Assembly: GCA_009746045.1 (NCBI GenBank)
Contig: RPFO01000692.1
Span: forward strand, 321,285 to 385,284
Length of the DNA: 64,000 nt
Source of the DNA: Mesostigma viride
Taxonomy: Eukaryota > Streptophyta > Mesostigmatophyceae > Mesostigmatales > Mesostigmataceae
Direction of reading: 5' to 3'
The notes beneath the pieces were generated by a model that had not been told where the DNA came from, did no database searches, and saw only the letters and a program-made list of their open reading frames with translations. Positions within the stretch are counted from its first letter, which is position 1. Each line of letters opens with the position of its first letter. The translations under genes and the position numbers were made by a program. Below, one piece after another: positions 11,180 to 21,659 of the stretch.

Positions 11180-11400
11180 AATTAACTAATTAATTAATTA
11201 GACTCGTGCTCCCGTTGGGGAGTCACGGAGCATTAACCCCGATGGATGGATGGATTAAAAATTAAAATTAAATTAAATTAAATTATAACATGCCTCCGTG
11301 GGGAGGTCATGTAGCACATATTCCATGATGGATGGGGTGGAGGATATTCCATGATGGATGGATGGATGGGTGCAAACAGTCCTACCGGTCTAATCTATCT
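11180..11400 (-). mobile_element. LINE-B 3' end interrupted by a LINE-A 3' end
   Basis: Minus strand: LINE-B tail (ttaattaattag), hairpin ctccc/gggag and the (GATG)n tract at 11202-11255, resuming at about 11343-11395 (gatggatggatgggtgcaaa). Between them, 11256-11342 is a LINE-A 3' tail with ataacatgcctccgtgggga and its 3' UTR. The insertion is in the (GATG)n tract, as in the copy at 21660. Confidence 0.7.
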
Positions 11401-11499
11401 ACATTAGCTACCTACAACATCTATCTAATAGCATCACTAACTACAACATCTATCTAAGCAGCATCATGCTACCCTAGGGGAGCTGTCGTTACAATTAAA

Positions 11500-11745
11500 T
11501 GAAAAAAATTAAATTAAATTATAACAGGCCTCCGTTGGGAGATCATGTAGCACATATTCCTTGATGGGTGGTGGAAAGGGGAGAGCCGCGTAATCTAAGT
11601 ATCCTAACGCTAATCTAGTCTAGACAAATCCTAACTGCCCTACTCGTCAAAACGCCTCCTCCTCTTGGGGGGAGGGGGCTTGCCCACAGGGTCGGGCGTG
11701 TGAGCCTTGACAATCTTCTGCCACCGCGTCTTGTTCTGCATGTCG
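11500..11745 (-). mobile_element. LINE-A 3'-end fragment
   Basis: From the (AAATT)n tail through the 3' UTR to the last coding residues of ORF2; the final residues are the basic KPP-x-PKRRRR-type C-terminus shared with 23300 and 30200. It is truncated at about 11742, where another element's 3' tail begins. Confidence 0.8.
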
Positions 11746-11803
11746 TTGGAATGTGCTACATATACTCCCAACGGAGGTATGTTCCTAATTAATTAATTAA
11801 TTA
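11746..11803 (+). mobile_element. ORF1-family 3' terminus
   Basis: Only the last 55 bp: atgtgctacatatactccca, acggag, then (TTAA)n. It is a minimal 5'-truncated insertion. Confidence 0.65.
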
Positions 11804-11855
11804 ATGTCCAGTGTGGGTCGCACATTGTAGATCCTTATATGAGCACTACATGCTC

Positions 11856-12001
<146 letters not shown>

Positions 12002-12011
12002 TATTAGCATC

Positions 12012-12075
12012 TCTTGTTAGCGTTGGCTTTGTTTATGGTGCCCTCACTCTGATGTAAGTCATTATAATTTATAAT
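12012..12075 (+). repeat. dispersed repeat, copy 1
   Basis: Matches 37884-37965 (cttgttagcgttggc, then actctg-tgtaagt-attata), with small indels. Family unknown. Confidence 0.55.
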
Positions 12076-13670
12076 GTTTATTATATTAGCATTAATCGCA
12101 AGCGCTCACTAATGTCTGGTGATAACCTATACCCCAATGGACAGTCCACTGCATCCGTTTGCATAGAGAAGCCAAGCCCTGCACACACATGGCAACCAAA
12201 CTAGTTTCCACGTGAATGTGCACCATTTCGCACCACAGTTGCCCTCCTTCACAAGCCCGTGCAGCTCCCTTCATTTGCTCCAGCAAATAGGGGCGCATCT
12301 ACCCAAATCCCACATCCATCACCCTATCCTTTCTCACACACAATCTCAGCAATGGTGTCAAAGGTCACGCATCTGCAGGCACCTCCAAAAGCACCAACAA
12401 ACGCTATACAAAAGACTGTCTCAGTCCTTAGTCAAAACGCAAGGTTGCCTCATGGCCGCCCAGTTGCCACGTGCTCAACGCTCCACTGATCACCGTTCCT
12501 CCCTGACAAGTGCTGACTCACAGGCGGGACCGATTTAAGCTTCTCTCTAACACTCGCAGAGGCAAGGTTCCTCACGGCTGGCGGGCGGGCATGGGGCACC
12601 AAGAAGTGTACGAGACAAGTGTAGGGGTGGTGCACACACACACACACACAACATCCCATGCCCTCTGCTCACTGCCCCATGTGTGAACATCATGATGACT
12701 GAGCATGGCCAAGAGACCCGTTCGTCACGTGCCATGCCCAGAGCGATCCGCTAGACAGTTCGTCCCGTAGAGACCTCCCCTCTAGAGCCCTTCCCAAGGA
12801 GTTCCCACCATTCACAAGGGGTTGCCTTGCAAAGCTATAGCTTCCCCAGGTGTCCAGGTGGCAGCTTGCCATCATCCCCCTCCTCATGCACACACGCACA
12901 CACGCAAGGCAGGAGAGGACGAGCAAGAGCCGAGCAGGGATACCAAGCCAAGGGAACCCTGGGCGGCACGTGCTCCCTTTGCCCGGATGCCAGCACAAGA
13001 GAAGGAACCGCTGACTGTGGCCGGTGCCAGCCCGCCGGGTGGCCACGGACATACCTCGCGGGATCAACCTCAGGCGGATCTTAAGGGGATGCCATGCGGG
13101 AGCCACCTGCACAAAGACCAGGGGTCCACGCAACGCTTGAGCGCAGGGTCTCCATGGGTGCTGCAAACGTCACGCCTAACCAAGGGGCCCATGCTCCAAG
13201 CCAATGCCGGGAACACCCCATGCCCCGGGTTCCCATCACGGGCCGGGCTTCTGCCACGCCAGCCCTCGCAGCCACCCGCACAAAGGGGTTGGCTTCCGAA
13301 ATGCCATCAGACATGGGTTTGATGCTCGATCTCACTGTATTTGCCCACCGTGCTCCAACAGAGAAAGGCCCACCGGCCATCATGGGGGCTCACAAGGGCG
13401 GCCGCGGGTGCATTGCAACCGCTAGCCGTGAAATCGTGCGAGAGGTCCTGTGTTCGAATCCAACACGGAACCAAAAATTTCGCTACGACGAGCTAGCCGC
13501 CATCGAGCGGCCACGAACTGCAGCGTCGCACGGCAAGCCCCCAGAAAGTTGGACGGATTCCTCATTCCGCTGCTCAAGATTCAACTCCGGTGAATGCGTG
13601 GGCGAGCGGGCATGCCAGATCACATGCATATCCCTCCAACCAAGCACGGGCGCGCCAGGCCATGTGCCAT
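12076..13670. other. no supportable gene; downstream of the coiled-coil gene
   Basis: Long overlapping frames on both strands at 12690-13400 reflect high GC content. No domain was recognised. A tRNA-like B-box segment lies at 13430-13478. A (CA)n run is at 12629-12650. Confidence 0.4.
13430..13478 (+). other. tRNA-like segment with B box
   Basis: TAGCCGTGAAATCGTGCGAG followed by aggtcctgTGTTCGAATCC is alignable with the tRNA-like heads at 41044-41110 and 57480-57545 (shared gtgcgagaggtc). The T-stem does not pair properly and no acceptor stem was found, so it is not called as a tRNA gene. Confidence 0.35.
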
Positions 13671-15415
13671 CTAGCTGGGCTGCCAGTTGGAGCCGCGCGA
13701 GGGCGCCGTCTTGGGTGACTTGATGGACTCCCCCTTGGTGGCGCCCTTTGGCGACAGCAAGTCGCTCCCACCCTTCTTGGGCGCCTTTGGCGATGGCTTT
13801 GCGGTGGGTGACTTGAGGACCTCCATCTCGCTCTTCATCTCCTGGGGGGGGGGGAGGTGTTGCAGGATAAAACAACCAAATTTACCAGGGGTGGGGGGTG
13901 GGGATGAGGGGTAGAGGGAGATGTGTGTGTGTGTGTGGCAATGGGGGGAGTGGCACAAGTGGGGCATGAGGACGGGGTCAGGTAGGGGGGCAAGGGGGCG
14001 GAGGGGGGGGGGGGGCGCATAAGGAGAGGGTGCCACAGGAGGGACGAAGAGCGAAGGAGGGGTTGCAGAGAGGACCAGGTGGCAAAGAATAGGGTGGCAG
14101 TGGGGAAGACTGGACAGGCTAGGGGACAGAAGTGAAGGGGGGGGATGGGGAGGGATGGGGACAGAAGCGGAGCAAAGGGGAGGGATGGGGAGGAGAGGGC
14201 CAGGTAGGGCACAGCGTGCATATGCGGCAAGACAAAGCAGGCAAACCTTGAGGCGGGCAGTAGGACTAGCAAAGGGAGCAAAAGGGAAGTAGGTCCATTG
14301 GGTCAACGAGATGTGGCACGAGACAACACAACAAGTTAGGGGGTTGCCTTGCCAAGCGGTAGCAGGGGTGAGCTCAAGCGACATCTATTTCAAATGAGGG
14401 GGATGATAGTGTGCGACACTCAACAGTAGTGCCACTGCATGGAATGCTATGGGAAATTCGTTAACAGGAAACCAGAAAGTAATTGTCTTGTGAGCCTATA
14501 GGGGCATGCGGTGGGCAAACCGCGCCATGAACCGAACAAGTAGACAAATAACCACGACCGAGCATTCAACCAAAAACAAATGACAACGCAGACCATAAGA
14601 GTAGAAGGTAACAGTCAGCAACTGCCACCAATACAGGTACACTGGAAGGCGTAAGGATAACTATGAGGTAAGCATCAACAGGTGAGGGGCAGGGACAGCT
14701 ATTTACCAGCCGTGACTCTCGCAATAGAGGCATGTGAATGAACGCCTGAACAAGAGATACGTGGAGGCATAAGGACAATTATGAGGGAAACCAGGCGAGA
14801 CGATGCATGCTCACAGGCCGAGGGGTACTGCCAAGGGGACCCTCGGAACAACCTGGTTCAAGGAATACTGATCATATTCCTGAGCAAGTGCTGCATGCCG
14901 CGATGAGTTGGGCGGGCATGCCGAGCAGCATAAACATGCCACACCATAGCACTCACAGATGCCACAACAGGCATCTGACATAGCAAAATACACTCGAAGG
15001 GGGGCGGGAGGGGACAGGGACTGAGTCAGGAAACTCAACCTGCTCCACACGAAAATGCTAGTTCGGTGAAAATTTCCCGGTAAGTGATCTCACCTGCATC
15101 TCTAGAAGAGCCTCTTCCATTTGTTTCTCTGATAATTTCAGATCCTTATCAGCCTGCATGTCCAGTGTGCGGGCAGACCAAGGGCCTTAGTCAGCGCACA
15201 GGATGGCAATGAACGGCAAAGTAGGCAGTCAAGCGTCCCCTTTTATGCGAATGTTCCAAGAGAATGGCGCCGTTCCACGCATCGCTTACCTGATCAAGCC
15301 GAAAAGCCCATGCGTTTTCCGCTTCACGAAACTTCTCCATTCTCTTCTCAGGATCCACTTCCTCCTCCACTAGATCCTCGTCAGGCCCACGACCAGCCAT
15401 CTCGCAGTTGCTCAT
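13671..15415 (-). CDS. three-exon coiled-coil protein, 118 aa
   Basis: Exons 15415-15290, 15153-15094 and 13841-13671, all joined in phase 0. Exon 1 starts at ATG 15415 and ends CTTGATCAG|GTAAGC. Exon 2 is only 60 nt, between ..catgcag and ATGCAG|GTGAGA. Exon 3 follows a poly-pyrimidine ccccccag and ends at TAG. The protein begins MSNCEMAGRGPDEDLVEEEV, then has a charged helical segment (DPEKRMEKFREAENAWAFRL, KLSEKQMEEALLEMQ) with heptad spacing, and a Lys/Ser/Pro tail containing SPTAKPSPKAPKK. The tail has several S/T-P sites. I do not recognise the family. The translation initiation could also be at the second Met (15400). No other exon is required by the reading frame. Confidence 0.65.
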
Positions 15416-15841
15416 TCAAGCAAAATGAGACGCAGTGATCTGCAGTGTGTGGCCTTTGGAACCACGAGTTTAAAATGACCTGGGAATACCACCAGCTTCA
15501 GTCACACTTACTCCAGCACTGGTCGCATGCCAATGCGCACATTTCTACACGACATGTGCATAACGCGTGGCTTCAGAAGCGGTTATGTTAAACCCATAGA
15601 CTTTCGCTCTAAGCAGCGGTTACTTCCAGTAAAACCGAAAGGCGGGGCAGCTACAAAAGCGGATAAAATGCGCGACACACAGATCTGGGGAGCTATGGCG
15701 ACTCGCGACCGGTGAGTACGTGAGTACCTATGCGTGAATGCCCCAGTTACCTATGGTATAACAGGAGCACGATGAGCTGGATGGCCTGACAGCACCCATC
15801 ACGCAGTTTGAGTTGAGTTGAGTTGTCAGTTGCCAGCAGCG

Positions 15842-15842
15842 A
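15842..15842. other. start of intergenic stretch (15416-15875) without a gene
   Basis: Between the coiled-coil gene start and the fold-back repeat nothing coding was recognised; it likely holds the promoter of the minus-strand coiled-coil gene. Confidence 0.3.
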
Positions 15843-15875
15843 ATGTGTCCCACGCCGTTACAAAATGTAAGATAC

Positions 15876-16028
15876 TGTTGTTGTTGTTGTTGTTGTGTCC
15901 CACGCCGCACATGGGCAGCAGAGAATCTATAGTGGCCGAGGGCCGGAGTACTGTACTGTTGTTGTTGTTGTTGTTGTTGTTACTGTACTGTACCACTATA
16001 GATCTCTGCTGCCCTTGGGCGGCGTGGG

Positions 16029-16059
<31 letters not shown>

Positions 16060-16062
16060 TGT
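15876..16062. repeat. fold-back repeat with (TTG)n/(AAC)n arms
   Basis: The left arm (TTG)n-CCCACGCCGCACATGGGC-AGCAGAGA-TCTATAGTGG at 15876-15940 is repeated inverted at 16002-16062 with small differences. The centre holds (GTT)8 flanked by ACTGTACTG. The module CCCACGCCGCACATGGGC recurs at 16168-16195, 37608-37660 (diverged), 53625-53645 and 53913-53935. Confidence 0.7.
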
Positions 16063-16139
16063 ACTGTACAAGGAAGGACCGCGACCGGCCGTAAATGGCT
16101 CCGTTTGGTAACGACTGCCGCAGTTTTGAGCCATACAAG

Positions 16140-16240
16140 CATCCTCAAGCTTCTTCTTGTTGTTGTTGTGGCCCACGCCGCACATGGGCAGCAGAGATTT
16201 TTCGGGGAAATGGGTATATTTTATTAGCCAATTATGGACC
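16140..16240 (+). repeat. second copy of the CCCACGCCGCACATGGGC module
   Basis: TTGTTGTTGTTGTGG, then the module, then tttttcggggaaatgggtat. The last part also flanks the module at 53645-53690, but with the module inverted. Confidence 0.6.
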
Positions 16241-16973
16241 AAAGAGGTGAGAGGGGAAATGAGTATCAGCGAATCCTAATGAAGGTGGGCACACACACGT
16301 GTGGCGGTGACAGGTGAAAGGCTAATAGGGCGCAGCAGAGATTTGAGAAGGCCGAGGGCCAGGACACTGAACAGCACGCCATCACAAACAGACAAGAACC
16401 AAAGATACTTAGCGGTGACATGTACGGTTGCATCATTGGAGACACCCGCGTTGGTACAATTCCTAGCAAACGAATTCCTCAAGCATCTATCGTCGCCCAC
16501 CGGCCCAGCTGCGCGCCCGTGTGCGGCGTGGGCAACAACAAGCTGCGCAACAAGCTGACGCTGCGCGCGCCATGCGCCACACGTAATTAATGCGCCGGGC
16601 TAGCGGAACGACGCGGAAGTTGTAAAAAGCGCGCGCGCGGCGCGGCGCAACCTTGCCTGGGAGCGTGAAGTTAAATTTCAGCCGGCAAGTGCCGGCCTGT
16701 TGCCGGCTCACGTCATTTATCAGGGACGGTAAAATGCGAGTTCTCTACAGGGGGAGGGGCAACAGTTCCGAAAATTTCGACCCTTGAAGCGTGGGCAACA
16801 AGCAAATCCGGCCGTCAAACGCGTTGATCAACGTTCGTGTTTCGAAAATCTGGCGAGGGTGCAGCACCTTGAGAGCAGAAAGAGGCATAAGCAGTGCGTG
16901 GGCGCGCATTTGCGACGGTGGCTGTGTTCTGGTGGGAGAGCTGTGGTTTTGGGTTCCTTGACCCAGTTTTTCC
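16241..16973. other. upstream region of the acidic-protein gene
   Basis: GC-rich, with clustered GCGCGC at 16564-16650. It includes another partial module (gtgtgcggcgtgggcaacaa) at 16519-16538. It probably contains the promoter and 5' UTR of the gene at 16974. Confidence 0.35.
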
Positions 16974-18991
16974 TTGCTGCAATCGCTGATGGCGGTTTCT
17001 GCCGTCTGCGCCCGCCCAGCGCCGCTGGGTTTCGGTGCAATTGAGCACAAAACCCACGGTGGGTTGCACGCAGCGTGCCCGACGGAGGTTGTGCAAAATG
17101 TTCTTGTCGATCTCATGAGGTCGTTTGCGGTGCCTTCTGAGGGTGTTGCACACTCAAGACCCTGCGTATCCCGACAGGATAAGTTGCCAAAGGGCCGATT
17201 CGATGTCGAAAATTGCGGGTGCTCAGAGGCATCGTCACTGCAAGAAGACAGCACCAGTGTCCCACTGCCGGTCGGAAGTAAATGCGTCACTGCCCTGTCC
17301 GAGGAGCTGGGGGGTGATGTGGATTTCTCTGGCGCAGAACTTCTGCGGCAGGCATTACGTGCACGCTTCAAATGCTCGTCCGAGCCATCCCCCGCTGCTG
17401 GAGAGGACAGCGACGAGGGCGATGATGGTGACGAGGAAGACGTAGGTGATGAGGACGAGGAGGATGTTGACGATGGAGGGGACGATGCTGAAGACGGCGA
17501 CGATGGTGGGGACGACGGCGGTGATGGTGGAGACAACGACGATGGTGCGGATGATGGCGACGAAGACGATGACGATGACGGCGCCGGTGACGACGATGGT
17601 GCCGGTGAGGATGAAGATGACGATGCCGACGAGGACGACGAGGACGATGGTGGAGACCCCGAAGGTGGCGATGACGATGACGACGAGGACGACGAGGAGG
17701 GAGGAGTGAGTAATGCCTTGAATTTGGTTCCAGTATGTAACCGTGGGTACAATGGTAGAAGAAGTTCTGTGTTCTGGGTGGTATATCGCTTCTAGGTGGT
17801 GTGCAAGGAGCTGGGGTGCGTTTCTCACCCTGCCTGGTGCCTTCCTCGCTGTCGCAAATAGTCAATTCTTGTCGCCGGCTCGGCATCGGCCTGGGCTGTC
17901 TAGGAGCAGAGTGTTGGACCGGCCTTTCGGGTGCCTTTCCGCTGTTGTGTGGTCTTGAGGCAACCACCTCCAATCTCGGAATTCACCTTGGCGCAATCAT
18001 TCCGTGGTGAATGCTGACCACTCTTGGCATCCTGCCTGGCTGCCCCTTTGGGCCTTGTGCTTGTCGTATTTGCCTAACTCCCTTGCCTCCCTTCTTTCCT
18101 GCTTCTTGCCTGCTCCCATCACTGGTCCTTTCTTGTCTCTCTGCGTGAAGCGTGGCCCGCTCCAATTTGAATAAGAAAGACACCAACTTCTATCATCTCA
18201 TCACCGCGTGCGTCCTGTCCTTTCCATCTTGCTGCCCTCCCTGTCCTTGCCATATGCTTGTTGTCCTCCCCGTCCTTGCTATCTTGTTGTCTTCTTCCAT
18301 ATTTTGTCTTCCTTGTCCTTTCTGTCTTTTTGTCTTCTTCTATTCGGTGCCAAACCTTATTCCTCACCCTTTCGTGGCCAGACATTTGGTGTGTACCCCT
18401 ATCCCTAAATCTTCCTAGTTTAATCAAAGTACACTTCCCTGATTTCTTTTCTTCGTAACTCGTGAATCCTAACCCTGAGGACTCTTTTTTCACGTTCTTT
18501 CCCCACGGTGCACTCCTCCCTTGCTTCCTCCTTCCACCTTCCCCCTTCCTTCACTCTTTCCTGCTGTCTTCTTTCACCTCGCATCCTACCATTCCCAGGA
18601 GTAGGGATAGTCCTGAATGTGAATATTCCTCAGTGTCGACCCTCTTTCTCTGCAATCTTTCTCTCCCTTCTTTCCTCCTCCCCCTCTCTCCCCCCCAGGA
18701 TGATGCTAACTCCCATCGTTTCTGTTCCTTCTTGCCCTTTTCGTGCCATTTTGGCGTTTCTCACCACAGGAGTACGGCACGGCGGAGCTTCTCAAGGAGG
18801 CCGGTGGCGGCGACCAGGAGGACGACGACGACGACGAATACGCGGAGGAGGATGAGGACGCGAGCGAGCCCATCGAAGACGATGACGATGGCGACATGGG
18901 GGGCAAGGGGAGCAAGCGGAAGCGTGCGGGGGACGATGACGAGGAGGATGTGGGCGATGAGGAGGATGACGAGGACGACGAGGAGGATTAG
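16974..18991 (+). CDS. acidic nuclear protein, two exons, 317 aa
   Basis: Exons 16974-17705 and 18770-18991, joined in phase 0 (donor GGA|GTGAGT, acceptor ccacag|GAG). Residues 1-140 are moderately hydrophobic and include GGDVDFSGAELLRQALRARF. Residues about 145-243 are almost entirely Asp/Glu/Gly, and exon 2 adds EYGTAELLKEAGGGDQ, a second acidic run and the basic patch KGSKRKRAG (likely NLS) before an acidic terminus. The tail resembles the C-terminal acidic regions of ANP32-like and other histone-chaperone proteins, but no LRR repeats precede it, so the family is unproven. Alternating GAC/GAT/GAG codons make the tract repeat-prone. The start could lie at ATG 16989 or further upstream. The intron is strongly pyrimidine-rich. 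Confidence 0.6.
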
Positions 18992-20412
18992 GGCGGCTCT
19001 TGGTCGTCGCGCTTATAACGGAGCGCTAATAACGGGGCGCGGGGGTGGGGAAGAAAAAGGCGTTCGAAAGAGGGGCATTGTCGCACGGATGAAGTGGAGC
19101 GAAGGCGCGCGTGGTGGTGGGTACCAGGGGGCGTGAGGGAGCGGTGGTACGATGGTTCGAAGAAGTGTGCGGCAACAAGGAGAGGAAAGGAGGGCCCAGG
19201 CGTGTGCCTCGGTCGCACGCGCATGCTCGTGGCAGCCACTCTCCCTCAGACCAAGGATTTTTGCGCCGGCGAACATTTCTCACATGCTCGATCGTGTGCC
19301 GCATGTGCGTGGTACCCTCGTTGCCCGACCAGCCCGGTTGACTGCCTTGCGAATGAGTTTGCTCGGGAGAACACTGGGGGAATGGAGGGGGGTGCCCAGA
19401 GGCAGGGGAGTGGGCGCCGGGAGGTGGCATCCCTCCCCGCCCCCACGGCCTCGGTGTCCAGGGTGCTTACGTTACTGTAATGAACTTGTCACAGCTGCGC
19501 CCACGGCGGTCGCTTGCAGGTTTCTGAAATTCTGGCTTCTGGTAGCGTCCGCGCGGGTGTGGATGTCTGGTACGCTCAATTGGGGGGCATTCCCTGTCTT
19601 GCATCAAGGGAGAGGCTCGCAGTATCGCCGATAGGGCGAGGGGTCTTGAAACAAGGTGACATCTGCGCTGGCTGGTGGCCGCGACGATGTCGGTCTGGGA
19701 GGACGAAAGGCATGCTGTTGTGATGAATGCCCTGTCAAGGGCCGGCCAGTCAAGTTTCTTTCCCTGGTGTGTTTTATCATGCGGGGAACCGGACCTCTCA
19801 GCGCTGCGCCTGTCTTTCTCGCCTTAGGGGCGAAGGCTGAAATTTTTCGCGGGGAAATTTCCCGCTGCCACGACAGGGCAAGGGCTTCTGGGAAACCTTG
19901 ATTTCAGAGTTTGGCAATCGCTGTACGGAGGGGAAGGCTGCAAGGAACTTATAATTATGGTTTGGTGCCAAGCAGGGGAAGCTGTGCGCTTGGCCTGATG
20001 TAGTGAAGGTGCCACATATATGCCAGCAGGGATAGAGATGCATTTTGTGGCCGGTGGTTGCAAGCACCGGTTGCGGTCTTGCATGGTTGTGGACCAGAGT
20101 AGCTCGTTGCATAGCAGCTACTGTCCGACTGGCTAGATTGCAGGCTTGAGCCATGGTCCGGATTCTCCCGATTGCTGGCCTGCGCTGGTTGTCTCCTTGA
20201 GATTGTAGGAGTGGATTGTCTGTAGGTGTAGCTCAATATTTCATCTGCATATATCGGCTAGGGTTAGATTCTGGTCACATGTATTTTCTTCTTGGTTGTA
20301 TAACATTTTAGTTTTGAAAGTTTTTTTTTTAATGCTCTTGTGGCATTGCCTTTGATTATTAGTCATGCCTGAACTTTTCTGTCACCAATTGCAGCGTTGT
20401 GGGTGATCGGTA
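18992..20412. other. downstream region, no gene seen
   Basis: Overlapping frames on both strands but no domain. It includes a truncated copy of the TCAAGG-terminus repeat (about 20150-20206, minus). Confidence 0.4.
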
Positions 20413-20509
20413 TCAAAGAGACAACCAGCGCAGGCTAAAAATCTGGAAGAATCCAGATCATGGTAGCTCGAGCATGCTGTTATCATATCCGCGCTGGTTG
20501 TCTCCTTGA
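20413..20509. mobile_element. 97-bp inverted-repeat element, TCAAGG family
   Basis: Flanked by TA on both sides. The left end TCAAAGAGACAACCAGCGC and the right end GCGCTGGTTGTCTCCTTGA are inverted repeats with one difference. The centre contains the family's ccagatcatggtagctcgag segment. It is either a small MITE or two opposed copies of the same short repeat. Confidence 0.65.
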
Positions 20510-20890
20510 TATCCGTGTCTTTCGAGTCGTTCAGGATGATGGAAATTAAGGATGTTTCCACATTTCAAGTGCAGGTGGCGGTTTCGGGCTAATTCGTCGC
20601 CGCGTACCCCGGACCTTTCCACATTCGGTGTTCAGGTCGAACGGAACTACCAAGTTTTGACTGAAAAGTGCCTGAAACTTCGCTGCACTACCTGCACCGC
20701 CGAAACTCTGGTGCAGATAGTGCAGGTCGAGTTTCAGAGAGGTCGACATGGTCAGGCAAAGGCCACCTAGCTGGATCCGAACGATGTGGTACGGAATGAC
20801 AAGTACCAGGTCGTACGGCAGCAAGTTCGAGTTGTTCAGACTGAAGCGAAGATTTAAATGAAATTAAATTATAACATATAATGCGGACCT
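20510..20890. other. no gene seen
   Basis: Contains more TCAAGG-family sequence (gagtcgttcaggatgatg at 20526-20543) and an AAATT-type tract at 20857-20875. Confidence 0.35.
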
Positions 20891-20894
20891 ATGT

Positions 20895-21658
20895 GTGGTA
20901 TCATACCTCCCCAGCTGCGAGGTTGATGTGGACCATCGCATCTCCCTCGCCTGGCACGCTTTACGCCAGTACCGGGCCCTGTGGCGCAAGCCCCTGGGCA
21001 AGATCGAGAAACAGGACCTGTTCAAGGTCCTCGTCCTTCCTGTTCTCACGTATGGAGCCGAGACGTGGACCCTCACCGCCAACCTGGCCCGCAAGCTGGA
21101 CGGCGCGGTCAGCAGCATGCTGCGATCCATTTACAGAGTAGGATATGCTGCTCATGTCCGCAATGAGGACCTGTACCAGGGCATGCCCTATATCACCAGC
21201 ACCATCAAGCAACGACGCCTGCAGCTAGTAGGGCACCTAGCTCGCACCAACCAGGTAGACACCTCACGTGGCCCCCCCGCAGGACTGCGACCAGCCCAGC
21301 CTGGCCGGCACCTCCTGGTCAACGTGGGCTGGGCCCAGTGATGTTAGACGCCGCAAGGCCCGCACCTTCAAAGAACAGCTAGTAGAGGACATGGGGGGAC
21401 TAGGCCTCTCCGTGATTTGGAAGAAGATGATGGACAAGGCCAAGTGGGCCCAGGTCATAGAGGACAACGAGCCCTCCCCAGTGGGGAAGCGCCCGCGTGT
21501 GCAATCTCGTGGGAGGCACGCCAGATAGCCCCCTAGGGCAGCGTGCGGCTGCCTAGATAGATGTTGTAGTTAGAATGTTGTTAGATACATGTAGTATGTA
21601 GCCGATGTAGATAGACTAGACCGGTAGGAATGTTTGCACCCATCCATCCATCCATCCC
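20895..21658 (+). mobile_element. LINE-B: ORF2 C-terminus and 3' UTR (first part)
   Basis: 5'-truncated. It encodes the post-RT part of ORF2: HRISLAWHALRQYRALWRK, LTYGAETWTL, LDGAVSSMLRSIYRVGY, then RRLQLVGHLARTNQVDT. A frameshift near 21275-21340 leads into a second frame ending LSVIWKKMMDKAKWAQVIED and a TAG at 21526-21528. The 3' UTR runs to the (ATCC)n tract, where LINE-A (21660-23436) is inserted; it resumes at 23437 and ends near 23520 with its hairpin and TTAA tail. Confidence 0.8.
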
Positions 21659-21659
21659 C

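Noticed and set aside
13430-13478. Functional tRNA gene
   Set aside because: The B box is present but the T-stem does not pair and no acceptor stem or anticodon arm could be drawn.
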